Shown here in pieces: positions 16,508-24,660 of a DNA stretch of 64,000 nt. The notes below the pieces were generated by a model, which worked only from the letters and a program-made list of their open reading frames with translations, did not search any database and was not told where the DNA came from. Numbering within the stretch: the stretch's first letter is position 1; the number at the start of each line of letters is the position of its first letter. This DNA is from Rossellomorea sp. SC111. Its GTDB lineage: Bacteria > Bacillota > Bacilli > Bacillales > Bacillaceae_B. The stretch lies in assembly GCF_024733565.1 (NCBI RefSeq), contig NZ_JANIOC010000002.1:62979-126978 (forward strand), read 5' to 3'. The translations under genes were made by a program, and so were the position numbers.

Positions 16508-17973
16508 TCGATGTAAACGGGGTGTCAGTAGGATACGGCGATCAAAAGATTGTGGAAGACATGAATTTTCATATTGACAAGGGAGAGTTCTTTGGAATAC
16601 TTGGTCCAAATGGAAGTGGTAAGACGACGTTACTGAAAGCGATGACGGGTCTCCTTCCTTTAATGGATGGAGTAGTTACATTGAAGGGAAAGCCACTTCA
16701 TCAGTTTTCTTCGAGAGAATTGGCTACCCATGTCGCGGTATTACCCCAGATATCAACTGAAGCATTTTCATATAGAGTGAGGGAAACGGTGATGCTTGGA
16801 AGATATGCTCACCAGAAAGGTTTCTTTAAGGGTACGACCGACCGGGACAAAGAGATGGTGGACAAAGTGATGGAGCAGACAGGAATTTCTTCGTTTCAGA
16901 ACCGCTACCTTCATGAACTGTCTGGCGGTGAGCGTCAACGGGTGTTCCTGGCGCAGGCTCTTGCCCAGGAACCTCAAATCTTACTTCTGGATGAGCCAAC
17001 CAATCATCTTGATCTTTCCTACCAGAAGTCACTATTGGATCTGATTAAAAGTCAAACAGACCTGGGGAAATTAACGGTTGTCGCCATATTTCACGACTTG
17101 AATTTAGCGAGCTTATACTGTGATCGTCTGCTGCTGTTAGACCAGGGTACAACGAAACTTCTTCATCACCCGGAGGAAGTGCTGAAGGAAGAACATATCG
17201 AAGAAGTATATCATACTAAGGTTCAGAAGCATGCTCATCCGTTGGTGGCCAAGCCTCAGATGGTGATCGTACCCGAAGGAACCGTCACTGAAAACCTGGT
17301 TTTAGATGAAAGGTATATGACTTTGACCGAAGAATGCATCTTTTTTTCTGCACCATTTCCATTGAAATGTATGTCGTCGGGTATTATAGGTGCAGGAATT
17401 GGTTGGTACTCTCATTTTTTGAACCGTCGTGTACCGGTTGATTATGACTGCCGGGATTACAAAAAAGATATGCATGAGTATCTTGTTTCAAAAGAACTGG
17501 ATCCGTCTTATTCTGTCGGTATGATGACGGCTCTGGATTTGTCTAACATGATATGCGAGCGTTTTGAGATGGAGGGGAATTCGGTTTTCGTCGTCGTGAC
17601 CGCCGGCGTTGGAAATGCCATGGATGTATCAACAAGTTTTCAATATGATATTGATTCTAAACCGGGTACGATCAATACCTGGGTTTTCATTAATGGGAAT
17701 TTATCTGATGAGGCGTATATCGAAGCCCTCGTCACATCCACTGAGGCAAAGGTGAAAGCACTGAATGATATGGATGTAAGGGACAAAAGAAACGGAAATA
17801 TTGCGACTGGAACGCCTACTGACAGCATTCTGATTGCATCCAGTCAAAAAGGGGAACTTGAACCATTTGCAGGACCGATCACTCCAATAGGTAAGTTGAT
17901 TGGTCGAGGAGTCTATGAAGTAACAAAGAAAGCCATCCAACGGTATATCGGTAAAATAGAGGAAGGTTTATAA
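16504..17973 (+). CDS. BtuD ATPase fused to CbiZ adenosylcobinamide amidohydrolase
   Basis: 489 residues, two domains. Residues 1-about 250 are an ABC ATPase: Walker A GPNGSGKTT, signature LSGGERQR, Walker B ILLLDEPTNHLDL, switch His in IFHDLNLA. Residues about 275-489 match CbiZ, with GIIGAGIGWYSHFLNRRVP, VTAGVGNAMD and TGTPTDSILIASS. CbiZ hydrolyses adenosylcobinamide to adenosylcobyric acid, opening a salvage route for non-native corrinoids. The fusion couples import to remodelling. It overlaps btuC by ATGA. Confidence 0.9.
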   Translation: MIDVNGVSVGYGDQKIVEDMNFHIDKGEFFGILGPNGSGKTTLLKAMTGLLPLMDGVVTLKGKPLHQFSSRELATHVAVLPQISTEAFSYRVRETVMLGRYAHQKGFFKGTTDRDKEMVDKVMEQTGISSFQNRYLHELSGGERQRVFLAQALAQEPQILLLDEPTNHLDLSYQKSLLDLIKSQTDLGKLTVVAIFHDLNLASLYCDRLLLLDQGTTKLLHHPEEVLKEEHIEEVYHTKVQKHAHPLVAKPQMVIVPEGTVTENLVLDERYMTLTEECIFFSAPFPLKCMSSGIIGAGIGWYSHFLNRRVPVDYDCRDYKKDMHEYLVSKELDPSYSVGMMTALDLSNMICERFEMEGNSVFVVVTAGVGNAMDVSTSFQYDIDSKPGTINTWVFINGNLSDEAYIEALVTSTEAKVKALNDMDVRDKRNGNIATGTPTDSILIASSQKGELEPFAGPITPIGKLIGRGVYEVTKKAIQRYIGKIEEGL

Positions 17974-18004
17974 GGCTTTCATGGTAAGGAGGGAGAAGTC
18001 TGTC

Positions 18005-18559
18005 ATGGGAAAACTCTTCTTCATAACCGGAGGGGTAAGATGCGGGAAAAGTTCATATGCAGAAAGTCTTGCGTCGGAACTACGAACATCGAATGAGGTG
18101 TTGATTTATCTTGCGTGTGGGGTAAATACCGACAGTGAGATGGAAAAAAGGATTTTGAAACACCGACTGGATCGCCAGCATTCAACTGAAAATTGGACGA
18201 CCATTGAAAGGCCACTGGCAATCCAGGGCATCATCGATACTATACCGTCTAATGCCATTGTTGTTTTGGATTGTCTCACGACTCTGTTGACAAACGAATG
18301 GTTCGATGGGGAAATGGAGGGCGGAAGGGATGTAGAGGACTGTATCTATGAATCTGTCCTCCAGTTAAAAGATAAAGTAAAAGCATTACTTGTTGTAAGT
18401 AATGAATTGTTTTATGACATTCCACCGAACACCGACGAAATACTCCAATTTCAAAGGACACTCGGAAGATTACATAGAAAATTGGTGAGGGAATCGTTTA
18501 TAGCGATCGACATGTCGGTTGGAATCCCGGTTATGAAGAAGGGAATCCCAAAGCCATGA
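18005..18559 (+). CDS. cobU: CobU-like adenosylcobinamide kinase / guanylyltransferase (copy 1)
   Basis: 184 residues. P-loop GGVRCGKSSYAES at the N-terminus, RILKHRLDRQ containing the His expected to be guanylylated in CobU, and VVLDCLTTLLTNEW. The C-terminal third diverges: the usual GxGIVP-RxFRD-GxxNQ segment is replaced by NELFYDIPPNTDEILQFQ. It should phosphorylate adenosylcobinamide and make AdoCbi-GDP. ATG 18005 is used because AGGAGGGAG lies just upstream; ATG 17981 has a poor RBS. Overlaps cobS by ATGA. Confidence 0.8.
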   Translation: MGKLFFITGGVRCGKSSYAESLASELRTSNEVLIYLACGVNTDSEMEKRILKHRLDRQHSTENWTTIERPLAIQGIIDTIPSNAIVVLDCLTTLLTNEWFDGEMEGGRDVEDCIYESVLQLKDKVKALLVVSNELFYDIPPNTDEILQFQRTLGRLHRKLVRESFIAIDMSVGIPVMKKGIPKP

Positions 18560-19344
18560 GATTTGGAAAAAGTTTTCTCCTTAATATACAATTTTTCACG
18601 ATTCTTCCAGTGCGAAAAGAATTCTCACTTGGTAAAAGTGAAATGAGATGGATGGTCCGTACATTTCCTTTATTCGGTTTATTTATCGGAACGCTGCTCT
18701 CAAGTGGCTTTGTATTACTGGCATCCTATACACCCATGAGCCCATTGGCATTATCATTTTATATTTGGGTGATGCCTATCATGCTGACCGGTGGTATTCA
18801 TTTGGACGGTTATATGGATGCAAGCGACGCCTACTTTTCTTATCGGGATCTACAGAAGCGTCTCGAGATTATGAAAGACCCCCGCATAGGTGCATTTGGT
18901 GCTCTATCCCTGGTCATATTGCTCTCCTCCCGTTTTTTATTCATATATGAATCCGTCCACTATTCTGATACTGTTACGATTTGTTTTATTCTGCTTTCGA
19001 TTCCCATTTACAGCCGTATCGTCATGGGAGCGAGTCTCATACTTATCCCCCCGGCACAAAAAGCCGGTATGGGGTATAGCTTCAGTAAGTATTTGAAATT
19101 GAACGAAATTTTGTGGACGCTTGCCTCTTTCATATTGATCATGGTCGCTTTCGTCTTTCTGAATGGCTTTTTTCTTTATGTTACATTCACTATTGTAACG
19201 ATCGGCTTTTTCCTTTTTGTATACTCGAAGAGCATAAAGTGGTTTGGAGGCATGACTGGTGACACGGTCGGAGCAAGTGTAGAAGGGAGTGAGTCAATTC
19301 TATGGATGACTATATGGCTATTGCTTTTATTCGACATGGTTTAA
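18556..19344 (+). CDS. cobS: cobalamin synthase CobS (AdoCbi-GDP ribazoletransferase)
   Basis: 262 residues, polytopic membrane protein with the CobS motif GGIHLDGYMDASDA (metal-binding aspartates) and a second conserved GGMTGDTVGASVE near the C-terminus. It joins AdoCbi-GDP to alpha-ribazole (phosphate) in the last step of nucleotide loop assembly. Its start overlaps cobU and its end overlaps cobC by 43 bases. Confidence 0.92.
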   Translation: MRFGKSFLLNIQFFTILPVRKEFSLGKSEMRWMVRTFPLFGLFIGTLLSSGFVLLASYTPMSPLALSFYIWVMPIMLTGGIHLDGYMDASDAYFSYRDLQKRLEIMKDPRIGAFGALSLVILLSSRFLFIYESVHYSDTVTICFILLSIPIYSRIVMGASLILIPPAQKAGMGYSFSKYLKLNEILWTLASFILIMVAFVFLNGFFLYVTFTIVTIGFFLFVYSKSIKWFGGMTGDTVGASVEGSESILWMTIWLLLLFDMV

Positions 19345-19931
19345 CAGAAGGAAATGAGAAGGGGAAATACATCGGTTGGTCAAACCCGGGCTTAACACCA
19401 GGAGGGATCGAAATGCTTAAACGGACTATGCAATCCTTCGAACCATATGAGGTATGTTTTTCAAGCGACCTCAACCGATGTTTGGAAACTTCCCATTTTT
19501 TATTCCCTGAAGTTTCAATCATTTCCACTCCACTGTTAAGAGAATTACATTTTGGAAAGTGGGAAGGCTTGACCTACGATGATATGAAGGAGAATGAAGA
19601 GTATCAGTATTGGTTAACCGATCCCTCCATATCACCTCCAGGAGGGGAGGGGATGAATCAATTTATCAAGCGAGTCGAAGTTGCCTGGGAGCAAATCAAG
19701 GCACACGTCGAATCACTTAATGGAAACCGGTATTCAGTCATAAGCCATGGTGGAGTCATACGGTATTTGTTAACCTCTCTGTCACCCATGAGTGAGCATC
19801 AATCCTTTTGGGAATGGAAGGTTGCATATGGAGCAGGGTATGAATTGGCTTGGAAAACAGAAGAAGATTGGAGGGATCAGAATTGTACTTCATTACGGGT
19901 GGTTCCTTTAATGGGAAGGGAAAATGGGTAA
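19302..19931 (+). CDS. cobC: histidine phosphatase CobC (alpha-ribazole phosphatase)
   Basis: 209 residues of the phosphoglycerate-mutase-like family: RHGLTEGNEKGKYIGWSNPGLT near the start, SSDLNRCLETS, ELHFGKWEGLTYDD and SHGGVIRYLL. In the B12 context it dephosphorylates alpha-ribazole-5'-phosphate or adenosylcobalamin-5'-phosphate. It overlaps cobS upstream and the second CobU-like gene downstream. Confidence 0.88.
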   Translation: MDDYMAIAFIRHGLTEGNEKGKYIGWSNPGLTPGGIEMLKRTMQSFEPYEVCFSSDLNRCLETSHFLFPEVSIISTPLLRELHFGKWEGLTYDDMKENEEYQYWLTDPSISPPGGEGMNQFIKRVEVAWEQIKAHVESLNGNRYSVISHGGVIRYLLTSLSPMSEHQSFWEWKVAYGAGYELAWKTEEDWRDQNCTSLRVVPLMGRENG

Positions 19932-20311
19932 GAAAGCATTTTGGGTTGAAAAGCATTGATACAGAGTGGGTCCGGTTATTTAATAAAGGTATGGAAGAAG
20001 TCCGCCCTTCAATGCCGATCCTCGTATTGGAGGGGCTTGAGTATGCTGTTCGATTTGCCCTTTTACGTGGGGGCTGTGACATTAGGGAAGAATTCTTCCA
20101 CCGGATAGAGGAGTTGAAGAAGTGGGAAGAAGAACATCCAGAACGAAAAGTGATCTGGATTGGGTCAGAAATAGGGAAAGGAATTGTCCCCATCGATCGA
20201 ATTTCCAGGGAATGGAGAGATGTGACTGGGTGGATTTATCAGGACCTTGCCGAAAGATCGCATCATGTATGGCTTGTTTGGTACGGCATGGCGACATCAA
20301 TTAAAGGGTAG
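19883..20311 (+). CDS. short CobU-like protein (copy 2) with altered P-loop
   Basis: 142 residues from TTG 19883, chosen because GGAGGG lies seven bases upstream. The N-terminus is FITGGSFNGKGKWV, a P-loop-like stretch in which the usual Ser/Thr after GK is Gly. The C-terminal half keeps the CobU pattern GKGIVPIDR-SREWRDVTGWIYQDLAERSHHVWLV that the first CobU lacks. The guanylylated His motif is absent. It overlaps cobC by 49 bases. Probably a partner or paralogue of CobU; the activity is not predictable. Confidence 0.7.
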   Translation: MYFITGGSFNGKGKWVRKHFGLKSIDTEWVRLFNKGMEEVRPSMPILVLEGLEYAVRFALLRGGCDIREEFFHRIEELKKWEEEHPERKVIWIGSEIGKGIVPIDRISREWRDVTGWIYQDLAERSHHVWLVWYGMATSIKG

Positions 20312-20325
20312 GAGGAGAAGTTAAA

Positions 20326-20913
20326 GTGCAACTTTATACAAGAACCGGAGACAAAGGTCAGACAAGCTTAATCGGGGGAAGGGTCGATAAGGACGATATC
20401 CGGGTCGAGGCATACGGGACACTGGATGAAGTAAATTGTTTCGTCGGTCAGGCTATTTGTGAATTAAATCATGAGCGTTTTGACGATATCGTAAACGACT
20501 TAGTCACTATTCAGCATGAACTCTTTGACTGTGGGGGAGATTTATCCAATGTTTCAAAAAAGAGAAAGAGCAAGCTTCAAATGGATTCCGTACATGCTCT
20601 GGAAGACAAAATAGACGGTTTGGTCAGAGAAGCCCCACCTCTTGAAAAATTCATACTCCCGGGTGGTGCAAAGGCTTCTGCGAGTATTCATATTGCACGG
20701 ACCGTTGCGAGAAGGGCAGAGAGATGCATTGTTTCCCTTTCAAAGACAGACGGGGACTTTCCTGTTGTGACGTTGCAATATATCAATCGATTATCAGACT
20801 ATTTTTTTGCTTTGGCACGCGTGATCAATCACCGAAGTAATGTCAAAGACGTTGAATACCTTCGCAGCGCCAACGTATTCTCTACCGGTAAAATCCAGAA
20901 AAACAATGAGTAG
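20326..20913 (+). CDS. pduO: PduO-type cob(I)alamin adenosyltransferase
   Basis: 195 residues. Motifs YTRTGDKGQTSLIGG at the N-terminus, AYGTLDEVNCFVGQA, LPGGAKASASIHIARTVARRAER and YINRLSDYFFALAR are those of PduO-type ATP:corrinoid adenosyltransferases, which add the 5'-deoxyadenosyl ligand. GTG start at 20326 with GGAGGAG upstream. The end overlaps the start of cblT. Confidence 0.93.
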   Translation: MQLYTRTGDKGQTSLIGGRVDKDDIRVEAYGTLDEVNCFVGQAICELNHERFDDIVNDLVTIQHELFDCGGDLSNVSKKRKSKLQMDSVHALEDKIDGLVREAPPLEKFILPGGAKASASIHIARTVARRAERCIVSLSKTDGDFPVVTLQYINRLSDYFFALARVINHRSNVKDVEYLRSANVFSTGKIQKNNE

Positions 20914-21391
20914 TAGCTTAAAGTCCATTTTGTTACTATCAATGTTTTTGGCTTTTGTTGCAATTGGAGGATTGGTGAAGATTCCGGCGATCATCGGGAC
21001 CATCGCCCTTGACAGTATGCCTGCATTATTAATCGCTTCTTTATACAATGGAAGGAAGGGAGCGCTGGTGGCAGGGGGTGGACATTTACTTTCAAGCCTT
21101 TATGCAGGTTTCCCACTCGGTCCGTTCCATTTTCTCATTGCCGCGGAAATGGCTCTCTTTGTCTCGCTTTTCGGCTATGTGTTTTCAAAGGGGCATCGTG
21201 TATTAGCAGGTGTCCTTTTTTTGATAGGAAATGGTGTATTGGCAGCTTTGCCTTTTATATTTATCCTGAATTTTTCTTTTTATGTCGCAATCTTTCCTTC
21301 CTTATTAGCAGGAAGCTTCATTAATTTAACAATTGCTCACTTTCTTTATCCCCCTCTAGCTTCCAGATTAGGAAAGGTGGAAATGAGATGA
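20906..21391 (+). CDS. cblT: ECF transporter S component, probable alpha-ribazole transporter CblT
   Basis: 161 residues with five to six hydrophobic segments, typical of ECF S-components (KIPAIIGTIALDSMPALL, AGGGHLLSSLYAGFPLG). It starts at ATG 20906 within the pduO stop region and overlaps the next gene by ATGA. In Firmicutes CblT sits next to CblS and imports alpha-ribazole, the lower ligand nucleoside of B12. The gene pair and the riboswitch operon support that role; homology alone would only say ECF S-component. Confidence 0.72.
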   Translation: MSSSLKSILLLSMFLAFVAIGGLVKIPAIIGTIALDSMPALLIASLYNGRKGALVAGGGHLLSSLYAGFPLGPFHFLIAAEMALFVSLFGYVFSKGHRVLAGVLFLIGNGVLAALPFIFILNFSFYVAIFPSLLAGSFINLTIAHFLYPPLASRLGKVEMR

Positions 21392-22116
21392 TTCAACTTA
21401 GGGATGCTTTATCGATTTCTATTAACGAAGAAATTGAACTGATTCTTGCGTCTGACTGCAGCGGTGGGATCGGAAATAAGCCGGATGACGTCGTGCAGGT
21501 TGATCATGAGACTGTAGGATACTACAGCTTTCGAGTCGCGGTGATGGAATGTTTATCAGCCGGTGCCCGCCTCATGGCCGTTCAATTATTGAACTTCACA
21601 GGAGACAGCGTATGGGATAGGTATGCCTCGGGGGTGCGGTTGGGTTTGAGTGAACTCAATATGAATGATATTCAACTAACCGGAAGTTCAGAATCCAATT
21701 TTAATCTCAATCAGTCTGCACTCGGCGTAACCTGTATCGGTATGAAGATAAAGGAGCGGCATCAGGTTTCCCAGCTGGATCTCTCATATGCTCTTATCGG
21801 TATTCCTTTGGTCGGTGAAGAAGTATTGATACATGAATCGTCCATCGCTCCATTGAGTCTGTTTCATACGTGCATTCAACATCCTTCTATTGTCGATATA
21901 TTACCTGTAGGTTCAAAAGGTGTGCGTCATGAACTGTCTTTGCTTGTAGGGAAACCGTTGAAAAGGGGAGATGTATACTCCTTGCATGACTTGGATAAAT
22001 CCAGCGGGCCGGCAACTTCATTTATCATTTCGTACAAAAAGGAAGAAGAAGAGAATATAAGGAAACTTACCGATGGCCATTATCAACCATTGATCGTTTT
22101 TGACAGGAACAACTAA
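21388..22116 (+). CDS. cblS: AIR-synthase-like protein, probable alpha-ribazole kinase CblS
   Basis: 242 residues. The N-terminal domain resembles the PurM/ThiL ATP-binding fold: SDCSGGIGNKPDD, then a hydrophobic strand-helix ECLSAGARLMAVQLLNFTGD. CblS phosphorylates alpha-ribazole so that CobS can use it. It overlaps the upstream ECF S-component gene by ATGA, as expected for cblTS. Last gene of the B12 operon. The alternative is a ThiL/HypE-like protein of other function, but no thiamine or hydrogenase gene is near. Confidence 0.72.
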   Translation: MIQLRDALSISINEEIELILASDCSGGIGNKPDDVVQVDHETVGYYSFRVAVMECLSAGARLMAVQLLNFTGDSVWDRYASGVRLGLSELNMNDIQLTGSSESNFNLNQSALGVTCIGMKIKERHQVSQLDLSYALIGIPLVGEEVLIHESSIAPLSLFHTCIQHPSIVDILPVGSKGVRHELSLLVGKPLKRGDVYSLHDLDKSSGPATSFIISYKKEEEENIRKLTDGHYQPLIVFDRNN

Positions 22117-22129
22117 ATACTTTTATAGA
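22100..22129 (+). promoter_or_regulatory. candidate promoter of the LCP gene
   Basis: TTGACA (22100-22105) and TATAGA (22124-22129) with an 18-bp spacer, overlapping the end of cblS. Confidence 0.4.
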
Positions 22130-22279
22130 TATTTGTGGTAAACTATATTCTCGGGGTGGACCGGTATGGAGAAAAGTGTTAGTTTATCCAGTATTCTGTG
22201 ATTGTCAATTCCAATTGTATAGAGTACTATTTCATACTATCATCGGTTCATCATGAATGTCATAAAAGTAGGTGAAGAA

Positions 22280-23233
22280 ATGGAGTCACGACTAGATCGA
22301 AAGACCAAAAGGAAAAAACGTGGAAGAAAAGTGATTTTGGTATTATTAATCCTTATTTTCAGTTTGATCGGTTACGCTGCTTTTCAATTTTACAGTGGTT
22401 ATAAAATGGCTGGTGAAGACCAGATGCAGAAAGATTATAAATTCAACGGAGTAAAAGATGAAAACGGGAAAGTTAACGTTTTGTTATTGGGAGTCGATAG
22501 CAGGGGCGAGGAGAAATCAAGGACAGACACCATGATGCTCGCACAGATTGATCCGAAAACGAATGAAACCAAGCTCGTTTCGTTTATGAGAGATATTTAT
22601 GCAGAAATCCCTGGTTATAAAAATTATAAACTGAATACGGCATTTTATTTAGGTGGTCCTGAGTTGCTGCGCAAGACGATTAAACAGAATTTTGATTTGG
22701 ATATTCAGTACTATATGATTGTCGATTTTAAAGGTTTTGAACAATCAGTCGACATCCTGGCACCAAAAGGAATTGAAATGGATGTTGAAAAAGCCATGTC
22801 AGAAAATATCGGTGTTTCTCTCCAACCAGGTGTCCAAAATCTGAACGGAAAGGAATTACTCGGTTATGCCCGATTCCGTCATGATGGAAATGGTGACTTC
22901 GGAAGGGTAGAAAGACAGCAAAAAGTGATTGCAGCTCTTAAAGATGAAGCACTATCCATCGGAGGCGTAACAAAGCTTCCTAAGATGGCAGGATCCATTC
23001 AACCCTATATTCAGACGAATATGAGTAAACTGGATCAAATCTCAATCGCGAAAGATATACTGCTTAGCAACAGTAGTGACATGGACAAGCTTACCCTGCC
23101 AATAGATGGTTCATATACGAATGGAAGTTACAGCGGAGTTGGTTCGGTTCTTGAAATTGACTTCGAAGAAAATATTCAAGCTTTAAAGGACTTCCTAAGT
23201 GGAAAAGGTTCAGACGAAGCTTCAACCGAATAA
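22280..23233 (+). CDS. LytR-CpsA-Psr (LCP) family cell wall glycopolymer ligase
   Basis: 317 residues: basic N-terminus, one membrane anchor (about 20-40) and an extracellular LCP domain. Seen motifs: VNVLLLGVDSRGEEKSRTDT, KLVSFMRDIYAEIPGY, KLNTAFYLGGPELL and GYARFRHDGNGDFGRVERQQ, including the conserved Arg/Asp that hold the polyprenyl-phosphate. LCP enzymes transfer teichoic acids or other polymers to peptidoglycan. ATG 22280 with AGGTGA is preferred over ATG 22253. Ends in a strong terminator. Confidence 0.88.
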   Translation: MESRLDRKTKRKKRGRKVILVLLILIFSLIGYAAFQFYSGYKMAGEDQMQKDYKFNGVKDENGKVNVLLLGVDSRGEEKSRTDTMMLAQIDPKTNETKLVSFMRDIYAEIPGYKNYKLNTAFYLGGPELLRKTIKQNFDLDIQYYMIVDFKGFEQSVDILAPKGIEMDVEKAMSENIGVSLQPGVQNLNGKELLGYARFRHDGNGDFGRVERQQKVIAALKDEALSIGGVTKLPKMAGSIQPYIQTNMSKLDQISIAKDILLSNSSDMDKLTLPIDGSYTNGSYSGVGSVLEIDFEENIQALKDFLSGKGSDEASTE

Positions 23234-23236
23234 ATC

Positions 23237-23279
23237 TGAAAATCCCGTTAAGCTATTGAATGCTTAACGGGATTTTTTG
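23237..23279 (+). terminator. terminator after the LCP gene
   Basis: AAAATCCCGTTAAGC/GCTTAACGGGATTTT stem followed by T-run. Confidence 0.9.
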
Positions 23280-23577
23280 ATTTAAGTATGGACTTGTTGA
23301 AACGCTCTTTGGAACTGAGCTGATAGGAGTCACAGCTAAAAACCGCATCATTTCCAATCAAACCCCAAAAGTATAAATTCTGATTATACGCTCTCTCAGC
23401 CAATCTAGAGCCTTCAGAAGGAATCTGAATAACATAAATGGTAATGATAACGCTTCCACTAGCTATTTCGGCATATTCCTTACTACTTCCTTTATTGCTC
23501 TTGATATCATTCTTCAGCATGTTACGATAATAAACGTTGTGAACAAAACCCACGTCAATCAAGGGTTTTGGCAACAT
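23248..23577 (-). CDS. hypothetical protein (uncertain ORF)
   Basis: A 109-codon minus-strand ORF fills the 459-bp gap between the LCP gene and proC. The product has no signal peptide or motif that I recognise. Its last ten codons run through the LCP terminator and there is no clear Shine-Dalgarno before its ATG, which argues against it. The internal composition (IIVIQIPSEGSRLAERAYNQ-like stretch) is not obviously random, so it is listed with low confidence. Nothing else is seen in this gap except the proC promoter region. Confidence 0.3.
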   Translation of the reverse strand: MLPKPLIDVGFVHNVYYRNMLKNDIKSNKGSSKEYAEIASGSVIITIYVIQIPSEGSRLAERAYNQNLYFWGLIGNDAVFSCDSYQLSSKERFNKSILKSKNPVKHSIA

Positions 23578-23692
23578 AAAACAACCATCATCTTAAAATT
23601 TTTCTTAAACTTTACATTAAACGTTCAATTAAAAACGAAAAAAATGTTATGAGAACAACTTACGATAAAATAAGGAACGGGAGTGGATATGA

Positions 23693-24538
23693 TTGTTAAA
23701 TAATAAAACGATAGCATTTCTGGGTGCAGGTAATATGGCAGAAGCAATGATTTCAGGGACGGTACAGAGTGGAAAGATTCCAGCCGACCAAATCATTGTC
23801 TCCAATCGAAGCAATTACGGAAGGCTTCAAGAAATGAAAGCTAAATATGATATCTCGGCAATTACAAAAGACGATCTGCCCTTTAATGAAATAGATATCC
23901 TCATTCTTGCCATGAAGCCAAAGGATATCGATAAAGCGCTGGATTCGATCAATCACTTGGTCAGAAATGATACGGTGATCATGTCGGTACTGGCAGGGAT
24001 CACGACTTCTCATATGGAAGAACAATTACCTGCAGGTCAGCCTGTTATCCGTGTCATGCCAAATACGTCAAGTATGCTGAAGGAATCTGCAACGGCAATT
24101 AGTGCCGGAAGGTTCACTTCAAGAGAAGATATGGAGAATGCAGAAGAATTATTATCAAGCATCGGAGAGGTTTTCGTCATTGAAGAAAGTCAGATGGACA
24201 TTTTCACCGGAATTGCGGGAAGTGGTCCAGCATACTTCTACTATTTAATGGAACACATCGAAAAGACGGGTGCTGAAGCAGGATTAGACCCCAAATTGGC
24301 ACGTAAAATCGGAGCTCAAACCATTTTCGGCGCGGCCAAAATGATGCTGGAGCGAGAAGAATCACCAACTCAACTTAGAGAAAATGTAACATCCCCAAAC
24401 GGTACTACGGCTGCAGGACTTGATGCATTAGCTCAGTTCGGTGGAGGTAAAGCCATCTCAGAAGCTGTCAAGGGGGCAGAAAAGCGTTCGAAAGAAATCA
24501 GCTCATCCTTACAGTCTAAAGAATTAGTTACAAGCTAA
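23693..24538 (+). CDS. proC: pyrroline-5-carboxylate reductase ProC
   Basis: 281 residues. N-terminal Rossmann motif IAFLGAGNMAEAMISG, NRS after strand 2 (NADPH preference), VIRVMPNTSSMLKESATAIS, and the C-terminal signature GSGPAYFYYLMEHIEKTGAEAGL and SPNGTTAAGLDAL. It reduces pyrroline-5-carboxylate to proline. TTG start at 23693 with GGGAGTGG upstream; the ATG four bases earlier is out of frame. Forms a proline pathway cluster with proB and proA. Confidence 0.93.
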   Translation: MLNNKTIAFLGAGNMAEAMISGTVQSGKIPADQIIVSNRSNYGRLQEMKAKYDISAITKDDLPFNEIDILILAMKPKDIDKALDSINHLVRNDTVIMSVLAGITTSHMEEQLPAGQPVIRVMPNTSSMLKESATAISAGRFTSREDMENAEELLSSIGEVFVIEESQMDIFTGIAGSGPAYFYYLMEHIEKTGAEAGLDPKLARKIGAQTIFGAAKMMLEREESPTQLRENVTSPNGTTAAGLDALAQFGGGKAISEAVKGAEKRSKEISSSLQSKELVTS

Positions 24539-24599
24539 TCACCCAACGAAAACCATACACCTCATATATATTACGTTACCAACCAATACAAGAAATCCA

Positions 24600-24640
24600 G
24601 GTCTGTCCCTGCATATAGAAAGAGGGGCAAGGGACGGACC
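24600..24640 (+). terminator. GGGACGGACC hairpin between proC and proB
   Basis: GGTCTGTCCCT pairs with AGGGACGGACC (11 bp, one G-U), followed by TTATTA. The same GGTCCGTCCC motif occurs at 32961-32989 and as a half site near 59806. It may terminate proC or be a dispersed hairpin. Confidence 0.5.
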
Positions 24641-24660
24641 TTATTACTAGGAGTGATTGA

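Noticed and set aside
24540..24660. T-box leader before proB
   Set aside because: Looked for because Bacillus proBA can have one; no T-box core or specifier structure is present, only a GGGACGGACC hairpin.
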